This document shows positions 1-11,432 of a DNA stretch of 64,000 nucleotides, one piece after another. A model generated the notes under the pieces. That model was not told the DNA's origin. It saw only the letters and a list, made by a program, of their open reading frames with translations, and searched no databases. The position numbers were made by a program, and so were the translations under genes. This DNA is from Polymyxa betae (lineage: Eukaryota; Endomyxa; Phytomyxea; Plasmodiophorida; Plasmodiophoridae): assembly GCA_003693705.1 (NCBI GenBank), contig RBZT01000125.1, positions 310,001 through 374,000 of the forward strand. The letters run 5' to 3'. Every line of letters begins with the position of its first letter. Within the stretch, counting starts at the first letter, position 1.

Positions 1-691
1 ATACGTTTAGGCGATGCTGCGGCGGAATTTTGCACAGATTCGATCGCATCTTCACATCACCGATCCTTATCAGGCTCAGCATCGACTTCAACTCTTTGGT
101 CGCCCGATAAATCTGCTGCTGCTGCTGCAAAACTCTCGAAAGAAAAACTTTTGGAATCACATTTGCCTTGGAAAGAACCGCCTTTGTACACTACTACAAG
201 TCGAGCAATGCCGCCAAACTTCATTCATCGCCCAATTCAAGAAGTCCATATTCGCCAAGAGACTGTGAAGTCTGGGATTAAATTTGGGGACTACGCGCCT
301 ACATATACTACTTCATCTAATACTGCTACTAGCTTTACTGAGGGTACCATTTGGCTTAAATTTAAAAAAGTAAATTGGATGCTAAATAGTCTCAGCAAAA
401 GCGGAATTCGGGGCCCATAACTTTTTTCGCCGAGGTTCGCGTCGCCATCGAGGTGCTGAGGCAACAACTTCTATGACTTCTAATGAAATAGCCGAGACCT
501 CGAAGTCATTGTCGAAGATTGCAGCAAATAATAACAGGACCGGATTCGTCTTAGGATACGATTCAACCGAGTATCAATGCACGAATAGTATGTCCCGGTA
601 TTTCGATAGATCAAAATGGGATTCGAGCGTTTCTCACAAATCTCAATCTCGGCCCCGAGACGCAAACAAAACTAATATCTGGTTTGGATAA
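1..691 (+). CDS. C-terminal part of an unrecognised protein (5' end outside the window)
   Basis: An open frame enters from the left edge and runs to position 343. A 52-base intron (344-395, GTACC...CTCAG) joins it in frame to a second exon that ends at a TAA at 689-691, followed by AATAAATAAA. The visible part is about 210 residues, rich in Ser, Thr, Asn and Arg, with an alanine run near its start (residues about 34-40). It shows no membrane segment and no domain I recognise. A phrase such as KFGDYAPTYTT and an Arg-rich patch just after the splice are the only notable features. The next gene, nicolin-1, is convergent and ends at 823. A ciliary role would fit the neighbourhood but is pure guesswork. 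Confidence 0.55.
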
Positions 692-822
692 ATAAATAAA
701 CAAGGTTTATCGTCATTCCATAGGGCAAACCAATTCGGTATGGGCCAGTTTAAAAGCGCACCTCAGTTTGAGAGTTATGGGAGCAGTCGAATGAAGTAGA
801 ATGATTATTGGCAATACGACGC

Positions 823-1541
823 TCATTTGACATGATCATGTAGTTTTTTCAGGGTCTCGTGAATTTTCGCAATTGATAACATCGCATCGCTAATCCGATT
901 TTTCAGTTCGATGTCGTATATTGGCTGGTCGCCCTGTAATTCGCCGCATTGCTCTCTCTCAACTCGACGTAAAGTAAAACACCTGGGCAATTTAAGTTAA
1001 CTGCAATAAGTTCCGAAAAGGGACCACAGACCGGAGATTCCTAAGCCCAAAACTACTCCAGTTTGGCGATGGCTGTTCCAAACACAGCCTCAAAGCATAA
1101 ACAGGAACTGATGGGTTGAAGTTCTCGTTGAATCTGTTTGACGGAATAGTATGGAAATATTGAGCGTCATCTTCAAAATGGGGGTTTTCCATTAGTTTAT
1201 ACGATGATAGGACAATTGTCCATTTCGACTCATTTACATCACTGATATCTGTGGTTAAATGTCAGGCAACAGAATGCCAAGTATTTGATCCATTACCGTT
1301 GTCAATTGGAGACAGTAACTGCATAATCGATAGCGAAGCACAATAAAAATTTCGAAATTTGATATGGTCGATCTGGACGGAGTTAGCCAATCGCTCGAAG
1401 CTCGTTCGATTCAGTCAGCCCTACCAGAACAGGGGCGCTGAAGCGGATTTCCTGATAGACATGGCATGGACGGGTCGCGACAGTACCATTCTGGGCCAAG
1501 ACGGTGAACGGAACCTCACATGGTTCCGTTGCCATCGTCAT
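823..1541 (-). CDS. NICN1: Nicolin-1 homologue, tubulin polyglutamylase complex subunit
   Basis: This gene is spread over four short exons. The splices read are 1424-1373 (52 bases, phase 0), a second after IDN at about 1306, and a third of about 49 bases. Conserved stretches match what I remember of animal nicolin-1: an N-terminal segment ending IKFRNFYCASLSIMQL (vertebrate version ITFKNYYTAFLSI), then SKWTIVLSSYKLMENPH, then LEQPSPNWSSFGL (vertebrate LRQPSPLWLSFTV). The C-terminus is a charged helix ending at TGA 823-825. The length, about 185 residues, is close to the animal protein (about 213). In animals nicolin-1 belongs to the TTLL1 tubulin polyglutamylation complex with TPGS1/2 and LRRC49. 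The start is the ATG at 1541; a TAG lies upstream in frame. It is head to head with IFT80. Confidence 0.8.
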
Positions 1542-1862
1542 CCCAAGCGGTGCCTTGACGTTGATGGTACACAACGACTACCTGCTCATTTAAATACAGT
1601 ATAATGATGGAAGCAGAAGGCTGCTCCGCCTAGAATGTTATGTTTACAAGTAACACAAACATGACGTAGAAGCGGTCGCCTGCTTTCAGAGATCCCATTC
1701 TCCATTCAGTCCATTGATTGACTGTTGAGCGTTCATGGAACAGGAGATGACCGAAACCAGTCGGAAGGGATCTTTCTTTCGAAGTCGCGGATCGTCAGAC
1801 GTCTCATGCAGTCATAGTTTCAGCCTGTACCAATTAGTCATTGTTCGCCTTGCTGGCTCCCA
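1542..1862. promoter_or_regulatory. Shared intergenic region of nicolin-1 and IFT80 (probable bidirectional promoter)
   Basis: The 321 bases between the two divergent start codons must hold both promoters if each is local. There is no convincing TATA box. Both flanking genes are ciliary in other organisms, which makes joint control plausible, but I could not define an RFX-type X-box or another named motif by eye. Confidence 0.35.
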
Positions 1863-4309
1863 ATGCGCCTGAAATTACACCAGCTCGACAGGAATAAGCA
1901 TGATGATATAGTAACGGCTGTCGACTGGACAGTTAGCAATGAGGCTTTATCTGTCTCAGATGATCGCAGATTGGTTCGCTGGTCTATAGATGGCTCATGC
2001 TTAGGGGAACTTATCAATGGCATTGATCCTCAAGTTACTGATATTCATTGTCAGGTTTGGCTGATTCACATTTTTATATGCAATCTGATTATATGACTTG
2101 TTTTTAGGCACAAGGTCAACCAATGGTTGCATTAGCTCAGTCAAATGGCCAATACTTAATCGTTAACATTGGGACTGGAAAGGTAGAAGGGACAAGCGCA
2201 AAGCAGCACCAGGGCTCCATAACCTGCATCCGATGGAGTTCCGATGGTTCAACTCTGCTCACTGCTGGTGAAGATGGCAGAATCCTGCAATGGTCGCGTT
2301 CTGGCAATTTACGCTCGAAACTTGTGTCTACACATAGAGCCGTGTATAGCTGCGCCTGGTCTCCTGATAATCAGGTTCGATTTTAAACTGCACATTGAAT
2401 TCATGCGTGATCGTCGATGCTCAGGCTGTATTGTACGCTAGTGGATCCAGCCTTGTTATTAAGCCACTACGGATTGACGATAAACAGACTCAATGGCGAA
2501 CCCAATGTGGTTTGATTATCGCTCTAGACTGGTCTCCTGTCAATGGATTGATAATTTGTGGAGGTGAAGGATGCCGCTACAGCATTTACGATGCTCACGG
2601 GCAACAACTCTTTTGTCTTTCTAAACCTATGCAACACCCCATAACGTCTACCAAATGGGCTCCGAATGGACTGATGTTCGCTGCTGGAAGCCTGGATGTT
2701 CTCATGTTATGCGACCGATCCGGATGGTCATATTCAAGGCATGCAATATCGACAGGTTCCATCCTGTCATTATCTTGGACTAACGATTCCACACATATCG
2801 CTGGCGCTGGGGTCAATGGTTCTGTGGTGTTTGGTCAAGTTATCGACCGTGTGAAGCAGTGGCGCCAGTTTGAAGCCACACTCAACGAACGCAATCAGGT
2901 TGTTGTGTCTAACGTCATTGTGGACCTCGCAGGAAAGGCTTTTGAAGTACTCGACTTCAATGACAGAGTAATCGATTTCTCTATCGGTTTCGGCCACTTG
3001 TAAGTCCTGATTTGCAATGTTAACACCGAATTAATCAGCTACATTTAGGGTTGTTGCAACTTGCAAACAACTATATTCGTACAACGTAGAGACGTTCGCT
3101 GCCCCTAGCATTTTCGATATTAAAGCTGGTGGAGCCGTACATCTGATTTTTCTCAGCGAAAGGTTCTTTGTGCTTGTTGGAAATTCCTTGTTAGGAATTC
3201 GCGTGTGTTCATACGATGCAAGAGAAATCTGCACTGTTAAAATTCCTGGACTTCAAACTGACTATTTAACACCGTCGAACATTGCCATATCACCGGATAC
3301 GATGGCGATTGTTGATCAGTCGAAGGGATCTCGGTCGATATTATTCCTAGATATCAATTATGGAACTCAAATATGCAAGCCATTTACTTCATCGGAAGCA
3401 ATCATTAGTATTGCCTTGTCTCAACAAGGTTTAGTGTCAGATCGAAAGATTGCTTTCATCGACTCAAGGTCAGATCTCTGGATCAATTTAATCCATGCAG
3501 ACCAGAGACCGATTAAGATCGCATCGATGGCAAGCTGCATGCAATTTAATAGTGACAATGATGCTTTAGCTTGCATGACCGATGCACAGCTTCGAATTTG
3601 GCACTACGCAAACGTCGTCTTTACCGATCGGGCATTACTAGATTCTACAACAGAGTCGTTCGTTGAGGGCCTAGGTCATAATTGTGCCATTCATGAATTT
3701 AATGGGAATTGTTGTACTATTCGACGCCAAGATGGAGCTCTCATCAGCATTGGAGTTATGCCATATCCATCATTACTGTATTCGTTAACGAGCCAAGGGC
3801 AATGGACACCTGCCCTAAAATTAGCCCGATTTGTTAACGAAAACATCGTTTGGGCATGCTTAGCGGCAATGGCAATCCACGGTCGCGAGCTGGATGTGGC
3901 TGAACATTGCTTCGCCGCAATTGATTCTGTTGACAGACTATTTTTTATACAAAATATCAAAGCCTTGGCTGTCAAAGCAATCCGAGATTCCGAACTGGCT
4001 CTCTTTCGGAGACGTCCTGGCGAAGCGGAGCAGATTCTGTTGGGACAGAAATTATTTTATCGAGCTATCAAGCTGAATATTAGATTATGTAACTGGCAAA
4101 GAGCATTGGAGCTAGCACAGAAGCACGGCGTGCATTTGGATACAGTAGTTGGATACAGGCAAGAGTATCTGCAAAGATTCAAGCAAGAAGAGAATCTGAA
4201 GGAATACACTTCCATTACACAGGCGGTCAAAGTCGATTGGAATTTAATCAAGCAAAATGAAACCAGAGAATTAAATCTAGAAGCTTCGGCAAAAGTCAAT
4301 CGAACATAA
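1863..4309 (+). CDS. IFT80: Intraflagellar transport protein 80 (IFT-B, WD40/TPR-like)
   Basis: Four exons are joined by introns at 2055-2107, 2375-2424 and 3000-3048 (49-53 bases, all in frame), giving about 764 residues, close to the 777 of human IFT80. The first half carries WD40 blades, for example ITCIRWSSDGSTLLTAGEDG, VYSCAWSPDN and IIALDWSPVNG. A second propeller follows, and an alpha-helical C-terminal region (from about residue 560) contains the LYSLTSQGQWTPALKLARF and CNWQRALELAQKHGVH motifs typical of IFT80. The protein is a peripheral IFT-B subunit that moves cargo along the axoneme, so the organism builds a cilium at some stage. The ATG at 1863 is the first in frame. AATAAAG follows the stop by about 30 bases. 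Confidence 0.94.
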
Positions 4310-4544
4310 TGAAATATCTAATAAGCATTCTGAACAGGCAAATAAAGTAGTAGAGATATGAACTGATACACAAATGTACACAAGATCAAACAATGGGAAA
4401 GCCATACTGCTAATCGAGATGGAACAGTGTAGTGACCTTTATGGATTTCAAGATTGACAAACTGGTCAATCGGAGGACGTATCATGCTAGACTTCTCAAG
4501 TACATGTTCACGTTACTGAACCATGCCCGTTTCTGCCGACCACG

Positions 4545-4842
4545 ATGCACTTTAAGTTTGTCCGTGCAGAGTCTGGCGTGGCGATTCAGGACGGAAGCGT
4601 GGCCGATCGCTGTCTTCTACGGCCTTATCCCAGTCCGTCCGACAGCCTTGCCCGTGCTATTCCAAATTTGGACAAATTTAGACTGACCCGCTGTATCCAC
4701 TCACATATTATAGGAGACCGCGTTAATACATGGTCGGTCAGTTAAAAATGAGAAAAGTGCGCGAAAACTGGTTGCGCCGAGATTCGTTCTTCATTTGGCT
4801 CGGTTAAATTGCTCTTTCGTGGCCGTTCGAACTCACGATTGA
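4545..4842 (+). CDS. Possible small two-exon protein, unknown function
   Basis: An ATG at 4545 opens a frame beginning MHFKFVRAESGVAIQDGSV. A 49-base intron (4693-4741, GTATCC...GTCAG) then joins it in frame to a basic second exon ending at TGA 4840-4842, for about 82 residues. The intron length and splice signals match the neighbours, which is the main support. I recognise no family. An alternative is that this is untranslated leader of the gene starting at 4866. Confidence 0.35.
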
Positions 4843-4865
4843 CCTGAATACTTCCTGTCCAAGAT

Positions 4866-5402
4866 ATGATTGAGATCCTGTACAACAGCCTGATGTTGGC
4901 GTCGCTGTTTGCTGTTGCCGTTTGTTCAGTGCAAATCAGTGCCCTGCACGGCAGGATGGCGAACGAAAGGGGTTTGCGGACGTTCATCAAATCTTTGAAA
5001 CTCTCGAGAATTGTCAGACACGCGAGAAATTGCAGTGAGAGAAAGGTTTCTACAGCCTCAATGCAGCAGGACACAGAAAATGTCTTTCAAGCTTCTGATT
5101 CACCTTCAACAAACACGACTTCATATTCTGCCTTTCTTGATCATATTGAATCAGATTCTGATTCGGCAGAAATACCATTTATCGACGACAATTACACCGA
5201 CGAAGAATGCAGATGGCTTTCTGAATACGGTTGGACAACGGACGAAGTATTAAATATTAAGCCTCTCTCCCGCGAAGAAATCAAGCCGACCAAGGCCCTT
5301 CTGAAGTTTCGAAGAAATCGCGGATCATTGGATAGAGCTGCTATGCTACAGCAAATGACGCTGGCATTACAAAGCTGCCCCATAGTTCCTTATGCGAAAT
5401 AA
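4866..5402 (+). CDS. Unknown 178-residue protein with an N-terminal hydrophobic segment
   Basis: A single open exon runs from ATG 4866 to TAA 5402. Residues 7-28 (SLMLASLFAVAVCSVQISAL) form one hydrophobic helix, a signal anchor or signal peptide, followed by a basic stretch (residues 30-62), a Ser/Thr/Asp-rich acidic linker (about 65-110) and a charged conserved-looking C-terminus with TDEECRWLSEYGWTTDEVL. That C-terminus looks folded, whereas the linker looks disordered. The family is not recognised. The gene lies between IFT80 and MARS2 and converges with a doubtful small gene at 5424-5674. Confidence 0.5.
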   Translation: MIEILYNSLMLASLFAVAVCSVQISALHGRMANERGLRTFIKSLKLSRIVRHARNCSERKVSTASMQQDTENVFQASDSPSTNTTSYSAFLDHIESDSDSAEIPFIDDNYTDEECRWLSEYGWTTDEVLNIKPLSREEIKPTKALLKFRRNRGSLDRAAMLQQMTLALQSCPIVPYAK

Positions 5403-5423
5403 TCATTTATTTGTTTAGTTTAA

Positions 5424-5674
5424 TTACAGTATTACTAATATAATCGTACAATATAGCAAGTTGCTGCATGTTTTTGGCTTGAATTTGCACCAGGACCACA
5501 CTGGTCGTCTGATGGACAGCATGGGATTTCAGGAAGGCTCGAGAGCTTACCATGGACTTTCGAATCGCTGTTTCCAACAACTGTCGAGCTGAATGGCAAA
5601 ATTAACAGCAGCATTGAGCTTGTGGCGTGTTGATTTTGATTCTGGACGTCATGGAATGGTGCGAAATCTCTCAT
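5424..5674 (-). CDS. Doubtful small gene
   Basis: From an ATG at 5674, a first exon with a hydrophobic stretch (SSMLLLILPFSSTVV) runs to a GTAAG donor. A roughly 50-base intron then leads to a Cys- and Trp-containing tail ending at TAA 5424-5426. It lies 66 bases from, and divergent to, MARS2, so it may equally be promoter sequence. No homologue is recognised. Confidence 0.22.
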
Positions 5675-5740
5675 GGCGCCAGATGGGTCATGTGACAGGA
5701 GGGCCGCGCCATCTCTTATAGAGCGTCCTCCTGGCTTGTC

Positions 5741-7693
5741 ATGACGTTACCTCGACGTCTTTTCAGTTCATTCTCGAAATCGTCCTCTCATCAATACATT
5801 ACGACCCCCATTTTCTATGTCAATGCCCGGCCACATCTCGGGCATGTGTATTCGACTGTCATCGCTGATAGTCTGGCCCGGTTTCACCGGCTCCGGGATG
5901 GAGCTAGTCGCGTCCATTTTGTGACCGGCACAGATGAACACGGGAATAAGGTGTACGACGCAGCCAGAGCTGCTGATATGGAAGTCAAGCGATTCTGTGA
6001 TCAGGTTTCTCAGACCTTCCAAGACGCATTCAGAAATGTTGAAATCCATCCGGATGTTTTTGTTAGGTCTCTAACTCAAATAACTCGTCCTCAACGCTGA
6101 ACATTCATGCTCAGGACTACGTCATTAGAACATCATCGAGCCGTCGAGAAACTATGGAACACTTTACTTAAACGAGGTCATTTATACTTGGGCCATCACG
6201 AAGGCTGGTATTGCAAGTACTCAGATGTGATACATCCTGTCCTGTGCAGTAATTCGGTTTCAGATCAGATGAATGTTTCGTCGCTGCTGGGCAAGTTGTC
6301 CATTTAGATAATGGAAGTGTTGTCACCCGGGAGTCAGGAAAGCCAGTAGAATGGCTTTCGGAAACAAACTACAAATTCCGGTTGTCTCAATTCACGGATC
6401 AAATCCGGGCCTGGCTTCAACAAGAACCATGTCCTATTCAGCCTGCTGCATATCGACAGGAGTTGCTAGCTTTATTAGATCAGGGTTTGCAGGTCATTAA
6501 CGAAAGTTCCTCTATTCTTCGCACTCATCACCGGATATGCAGGACTTGAGCGTTTCTAGATTAGCCGGACAAGCTTCTTGGGGCATTCCTGTCCCAAACG
6601 ATCCGGATCACACAGTAAGTCACTCTAATTCTTTGAATTACGGTAACTGCATTCTTGACAGATCTATGTTTGGCTTGATGCATTGACTAATTATCTGACG
6701 GCTATTGGCTATCCTGACAGTTTGCCTTTCTGGCCACCTACTACACAAATTATTGGCAAAGATATCCTTCGTTTTCATGCAATCTACTGGCCGTAAGCGC
6801 TGTCCTAATTCTGTACTTGATATTCATTTCGCAAAGGGCGCTCCTTCTTGCTGCAGGCCTTGCTCTTCCGAAATCCATTGTTGTTCACGCACACTGGATT
6901 GGTATGTCTTGCTTCTCATTAACGCTCTGTCTATTCACGTTTCCATTCAGTTGACGGAGGGAAAATGTCGAAATCTGTTGGTAATGTTATCTGTCCTAAC
7001 TGGTTATCATCAGAGCTTGGAGGATCTGACGCATTGAGATATTTTCTGCTGCGTCATTCTTCCATTGAACACGACGCTAGCTTTAACCTCAATCAAGCGT
7101 GGTCTTTGGTCAATCGAGATCTTGCCGATCAATTAGGCAACTTGTACTCAAGATCAATAGCGCTTTTACGATCACCTTATGTAAGGGCTCGCTTGCTCTA
7201 GTCTTAAAATAACCTTCCGTTCTAGGATGAAAATGCGATCTCGTCGGCCTGCTCTAATCTCTTATGTACCGATTTGTCAATAGATGAAATATGGAAATCT
7301 CTTCCAGAGAAAGTCGATAGCAGTTTTAGTTCTGTTAAGTTTAATTTGGGATTGCGATGTATTGCAGATATGATTCATCATGCAAACTGCTGGTATGTTA
7401 GCTCAAAATTCGGTATTCTATGACTGCTAACAGAATCGTTTAGGTTCCAGTCGAGAAAGCCTTGGTTGGAGGAGGACCAAAATGCTCGGTTCGTGACTGT
7501 TGTTCATGCGTTGAACTGCTGCAGATTGGCTGCATTGCTGATGCAGCCGGTTACCCCAAATTTATCCACGCGTATCCTGGATCACATGCGTGTCCCTAAC
7601 GATAAGCGATCAATGTCGTTTGATGACGTTTCTAGATGGAGCGGCCCTGGTCCTATTCCAGGGCAAAAATTCTCATTCTTTAAGCGACTCTAA
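5741..7693 (+). CDS. MARS2: Mitochondrial methionyl-tRNA synthetase
   Basis: This is a class I aminoacyl-tRNA synthetase charging tRNA-Met. Residues 1-15 are Arg/Ser-rich and look like a mitochondrial presequence. The HIGH-class motif appears as ARPHLGH, followed by [10 protein letters not shown], the conserved FVRTTS segment (across the first intron, 6067-6114), GWYC, the Trp-containing [16 protein letters not shown] block, [15 protein letters not shown], and KMSKSVGNV just after 6964. The C-terminal anticodon-binding helical domain contains [18 protein letters not shown] and MQPVTPNLS. At least eight introns of about 45-60 bases split the gene; all splices kept the frame. The lack of a zinc-knuckle insertion and of C-terminal extensions is as expected for the mitochondrial form. 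AATAAATA follows the stop. Confidence 0.93.
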
Positions 7694-7762
7694 ACCAAAA
7701 CGCAAGAAAATCTAGCTACTGTGATCTCAAATCAACAATAAATATTTAGCTTATTTGGATGT

Positions 7763-9692
7763 TTAGGCCAAATTATCATTATTTGTGAGATCGAAAGACT
7801 CTCTGTTCTCATCTTTGTAGAGAACAGTCCAAATGAACTCGATTAGTCTCGAGCGGTTCTGTGATGATAAATCAGAATCCTGCCACCCGCTACGTATTTT
7901 AGCAGTCAATGTCATGGACGAAGGTCCTGCATATTCAGCAGCATAGAGGGAAAATTCAGGAAACCAAACGTCATCGTTTTCTTTAAGAAACATTGCAATT
8001 CGATTTCTCAGTTTCATAACGGACTTGGAAGAATGCTTCTCCGGCATCTAAAAGCAAGACATCATAATTTGACAATGACAATCGTGTAACTTAAGGACTT
8101 CAAATTTGAGGACGACTGTGGCTGATTCACTCTTTCGAAGATTGAATATCGGTTTCGCAGCCAAACTTTGATTACTGAGCATGCAAAGCCGGTTTTCATT
8201 ATTGTACATCAAAGTCGTGAGCAAGTTGATTCTGTGAATTACGAAATCGTTACCATCGATTTGAACACGATCCCCTACATCGTAGGGCTAACCCCGAGCT
8301 TACGGATGAAGACAGAGGCATATCGAAACAGATTACCTTGAATACAAATATGAATATCAAACTTTCCACCATTTTAGCAATAGTAGATCCAAAAGCAAAC
8401 GCCAGCGATAACATGAGGGAAGTCAATGACGTCAAGACAACAGAAAGATTGAAATCAAAAAGTGAGGCGGTGACAAACACCATAACTAGTATGAACAAGC
8501 CAGATAGGAATCGATGAACAAGCGCTGTTAAGTTTTCCCTTGTATGCATCCAGGCCACTAATCGTTGGCGACGTTGAATAAAGCGGTCAACAGAATTTCG
8601 GAGCTGACGAAATGTAACAGTTTTAGAGTCAGTAGTAGATGTCGAAGGGAAGAATTCTTTGAACATAAATAAACCATGAGAGCGATCGGGAAAGAAGCGT
8701 AGCCAGCCATCCAGTGTCGAAGCTTTACCAGAAGAGTGAAGATTTGCAAACATAAACCGAACAAGATCAGGTTGAAGAACGGCCGATATCAAAACTGTTC
8801 CTGTTTGGGGATCTGTTGTGTAATCCAACCGACCGGAGTTTGCACGGAGAGGCAGTTTAAACGGAGAAAGCAGTTCTGCTTTTTGAGAGTTGAAATCAGT
8901 GACAACTTGACGTGATGCATCAGAAGATAAATCTGCACTGGATCGACAGCAGATTCGTTGCAGAATGCGACCATGGTAATATAGCGTAGCAACTCGATAG
9001 GAGAACAAACTATGAGTACGACGCGCTGAGCCTAAGTCAAATGCAAGCTCTTTGATAATCCAAAAAGTGATAAATAGTTGTGCAGCTAAGAGTGAATTCT
9101 GGACGGCATTCTGCACCTTTTGTGATGAGAACCCCAGAAAGATAGGCGCTGCAATTTGGATCGCCAGAACTTGAACCTAAATAAGCATAATACGATTATT
9201 TCTTACATCAAACTTACTGAATAGCGAATAGCGAATCTGAATTAAAGCATCAAAGGACTGAGCGTTGCCGAAGCTTAGCTTGAGCAGTCGAAGAATAACC
9301 CGTTGAATAATCGAAGAGATCCAAAAGACAGCAATATGGAGAGCAAGCCAGAAAGGCCATATCCATATAGGGTTGCTTAGTACGTAGGTATTTGGGCTCA
9401 TAAAAAACAAAAGAACTCCGATCCCAAAGCAGGCAGCGAACACGATGAAGCTCGTCTGACGTTTCAGGTAGCTCCAGAAGGAAGAGTGGGGACGTCGAAT
9501 CGCAGCGGATTCGTTCGTTACTTCGAAAGGATTAATAGCTTCACTTGGAGTCTGGTCCCGGAACGTTCGAGCAAGCATCAGCATATTGTGATGCACTGCA
9601 CCATGTCCATGTCCGTCTTCTTCAACTTCTATCACATCGGTTCCTGTTTCACTGGTACGCCGGCTGACTCCGAATTTCCATGGATCCATCAT
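7763..9692 (-). CDS. MscS-like mechanosensitive ion channel
   Basis: The protein has a hydrophilic His/Gly-containing N-terminus, four or more membrane helices (for example FIVFAACFGIGVLLFFMS and SNPIWIWPFWLALHIAVFWI) and a pore region SLMLSLAFAFGSTIAKMVES with the Ala/Gly pattern of the MscS pore helix. After a 48-base intron comes PYDVGDRVQIDGNDF, the hallmark beta-domain start of fungal and plant MscS-like channels (usual form HPFDVGDRV). The C-terminal cytoplasmic domain continues through KFE, an intron, then MPEKHSSKSVMKLRNRIAMF to a stop at 7763. Animals lack this family. The likely role is release of osmotic pressure across the plasma membrane or ER. I saw no EF hand. An upstream exon in 9693-10330 is possible: a frame ending WNLCK splices to SLPHMMDPW. 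Confidence 0.85.
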
Positions 9693-10330
9693 GTGAGGCA
9701 GCGCTTCAATAACGCAGCGTTACAGAAAAGGGCAAACGTCAATGCGCTGAATGTGATCACATTTGCAAAGATTCCAGATATATTCTCGAACATAGATAAG
9801 TATAATTGGTGAATTCAGAAAAGCTAAACCATACTATAGAATTTAGATACGATTGGACTGTGTTATTAGAATCCAGTTTTGAGGGCTATACGTTGACCAG
9901 CTATTGAATATCCTGTTGAGAATCATCGGCATGATGACTTGAATGCAACAGGGGGAATTGTAGGATTTCTTGAAGAAATCAAAATTGAGAATGCTGATAT
10001 AACGTAGTAGCCTAAAAGCTATTTTGTGTCTCAGGGAAATTGATATCCCAGTACCCCTGTGGTGTGTCGGGCCTTTTTCTCGTGGAACGATGTCGAGATA
10101 CAGCATCGACTAGCGTTTTGTTACAATTGGAAGGAGCTCGTTCTATTCCGATGTGCTCATAGAACTAAACACAAATTGATGCATCATCGACAAGTACAAT
10201 AGTTGAGCTTACGCCTCCACATTGGGAACAATCATGCCCTTGAAGCTCAGTCGGCGCAACACCACTGCGAGACGTGTTGAACTCATTTGAAGCTCTAAAG
10301 TGCAGAATTCAACAGTTCAGTTTCAAGACT
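9693..10330. other. Intergenic stretch with no assigned gene
   Basis: A minus-strand frame at 9843-10106 and a short hydrophobic one (MFENISGIFANVITFSALTF, near 9795) are open, but neither has convincing splice partners. They may be upstream exons or leader of the MscS-like gene. Nothing else is recognised here. Confidence 0.3.
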
Positions 10331-11262
10331 TCAGACACCAAACCTGGCAGGCTGAGGTTTATCGTTTATACGATTCCTCCCAGGGATAATCGGAGCAGTT
10401 TTCATCATTACTTGACTGACATCAACCAGGTCACATTCTGCAGCGCGATTATCACATAAAGTAGAAGGATTGTCTTTTATGGTTGAAGAAGCGCCATGAT
10501 GATCCCCCAATTGGGGCGATAAACTCGGTTCTGAAAACGATTTTAAAATTGACAATGAAAGACAATAAACAAGAAGCACCAGTGGCTTTGCTTAGCTCAT
10601 CGTCATGATTCAGTACAACCGAGGTGACTCTATTTACAAGTGGTGTCCGTTTCGGATGATCGTCCACGTTCTTGTTTCTATCGGGGATAGCAGACTCGGC
10701 CTTCACTCTTTTTGCATTTGATCTGACAAGCATGGCAGCTGTAGCAGCGTCTTCGAATGTGCTTGTTGATTCCATAAACATCGACGCCATTTGACCTATA
10801 TCCTGAGAATGGTCAGCAGCTTGAAAGAGAGTACTCGCAGAAGATAGTACACCAGCTGGTTCGCTTTTCCGACGTCGAAGAAACTTATCTAAGGCTCGCT
10901 TGACTCGAGTGTACTTTTCAGTCATCTCATCGTACATATTTCTCAGGCTCATGTTCTCATTTCTAAGCCCTTGCATTTCTTGTTCATGTCTGACCCATTT
11001 TGTTTATCATGTTTAATTGCAACACCAAGCATGCTTACTTCCCTGCATTCATTTCATCATGCATCTTTCTGAGACTCATATTCTCGCTCCTAAGCCTTTG
11101 AACTTCTCGCTCATAACTGGCCATTCCCGTTGATCATCTCTTTTTCAACACCAAGCAAGCTTACTTCGCTATCTTGACACGCCATTCCCCTTCATGTGCA
11201 TTGAAGGCCGATCGGATTGCTGCTGATATCTGGTCCAGAGTCGTTTCCAGATCGTTGGTCAT
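10331..11262 (-). CDS. Coiled-coil protein with a duplicated exon, unknown function
   Basis: The ATG at 11262 begins MTNDLETTLDQISAAIRSAF. Exons then join through GTAAGC introns into two consecutive near-copies of one heptad block: REVQRLRSENMSLRKMHDEM and QEMQGLRNENMSLRNMYDEM. A basic stretch (KFLRRRK) and a low-complexity Ser/Ala/Met region follow. A last intron of about 50 bases leads to the tail ending KPQPARFGV at 10331. The protein is about 250 residues: a short parallel coiled coil (roughly residues 25-85) plus a disordered Ser/Thr-rich C-terminus. No family is recognised. It is divergent from BRK1, with 170 bases between the starts. Confidence 0.68.
10921..11166 (-). repeat. Tandem duplication of about 126 bp covering one exon and its intron
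   Basis: The two units (about 10921-11040 and 11046-11166) align at an offset of 126-127 bases. Both the coding part and the following intron correspond, including CACCAAGC(A/T)(A/T)GCTTACTT at 11023 and 11149. Identity looks like roughly 70%, so the event is not recent. It added one block of about 22-24 residues to the coiled coil. Confidence 0.75.
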
Positions 11263-11432
11263 TGCTGATTGAATCAAGATGTCAATGACGAATCCAGAAG
11301 AGGAAATGACTTTGTAGAGGCGACTGCGTAAAGAAAAGGAAGAGTGCGGCCTGCATTCGTTACCTTCAAGAGGCAAAGGCCATTTCCTTTCAGAGTGGTT
11401 TTACAGCCATTTCGTAGACGACGGTGAGAGAT

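Noticed and set aside
1359-1604. Plus-strand open frame of 81 codons
   Set aside because: It is antisense to nicolin-1 exons 1 and 2, whose spliced protein is convincingly conserved.
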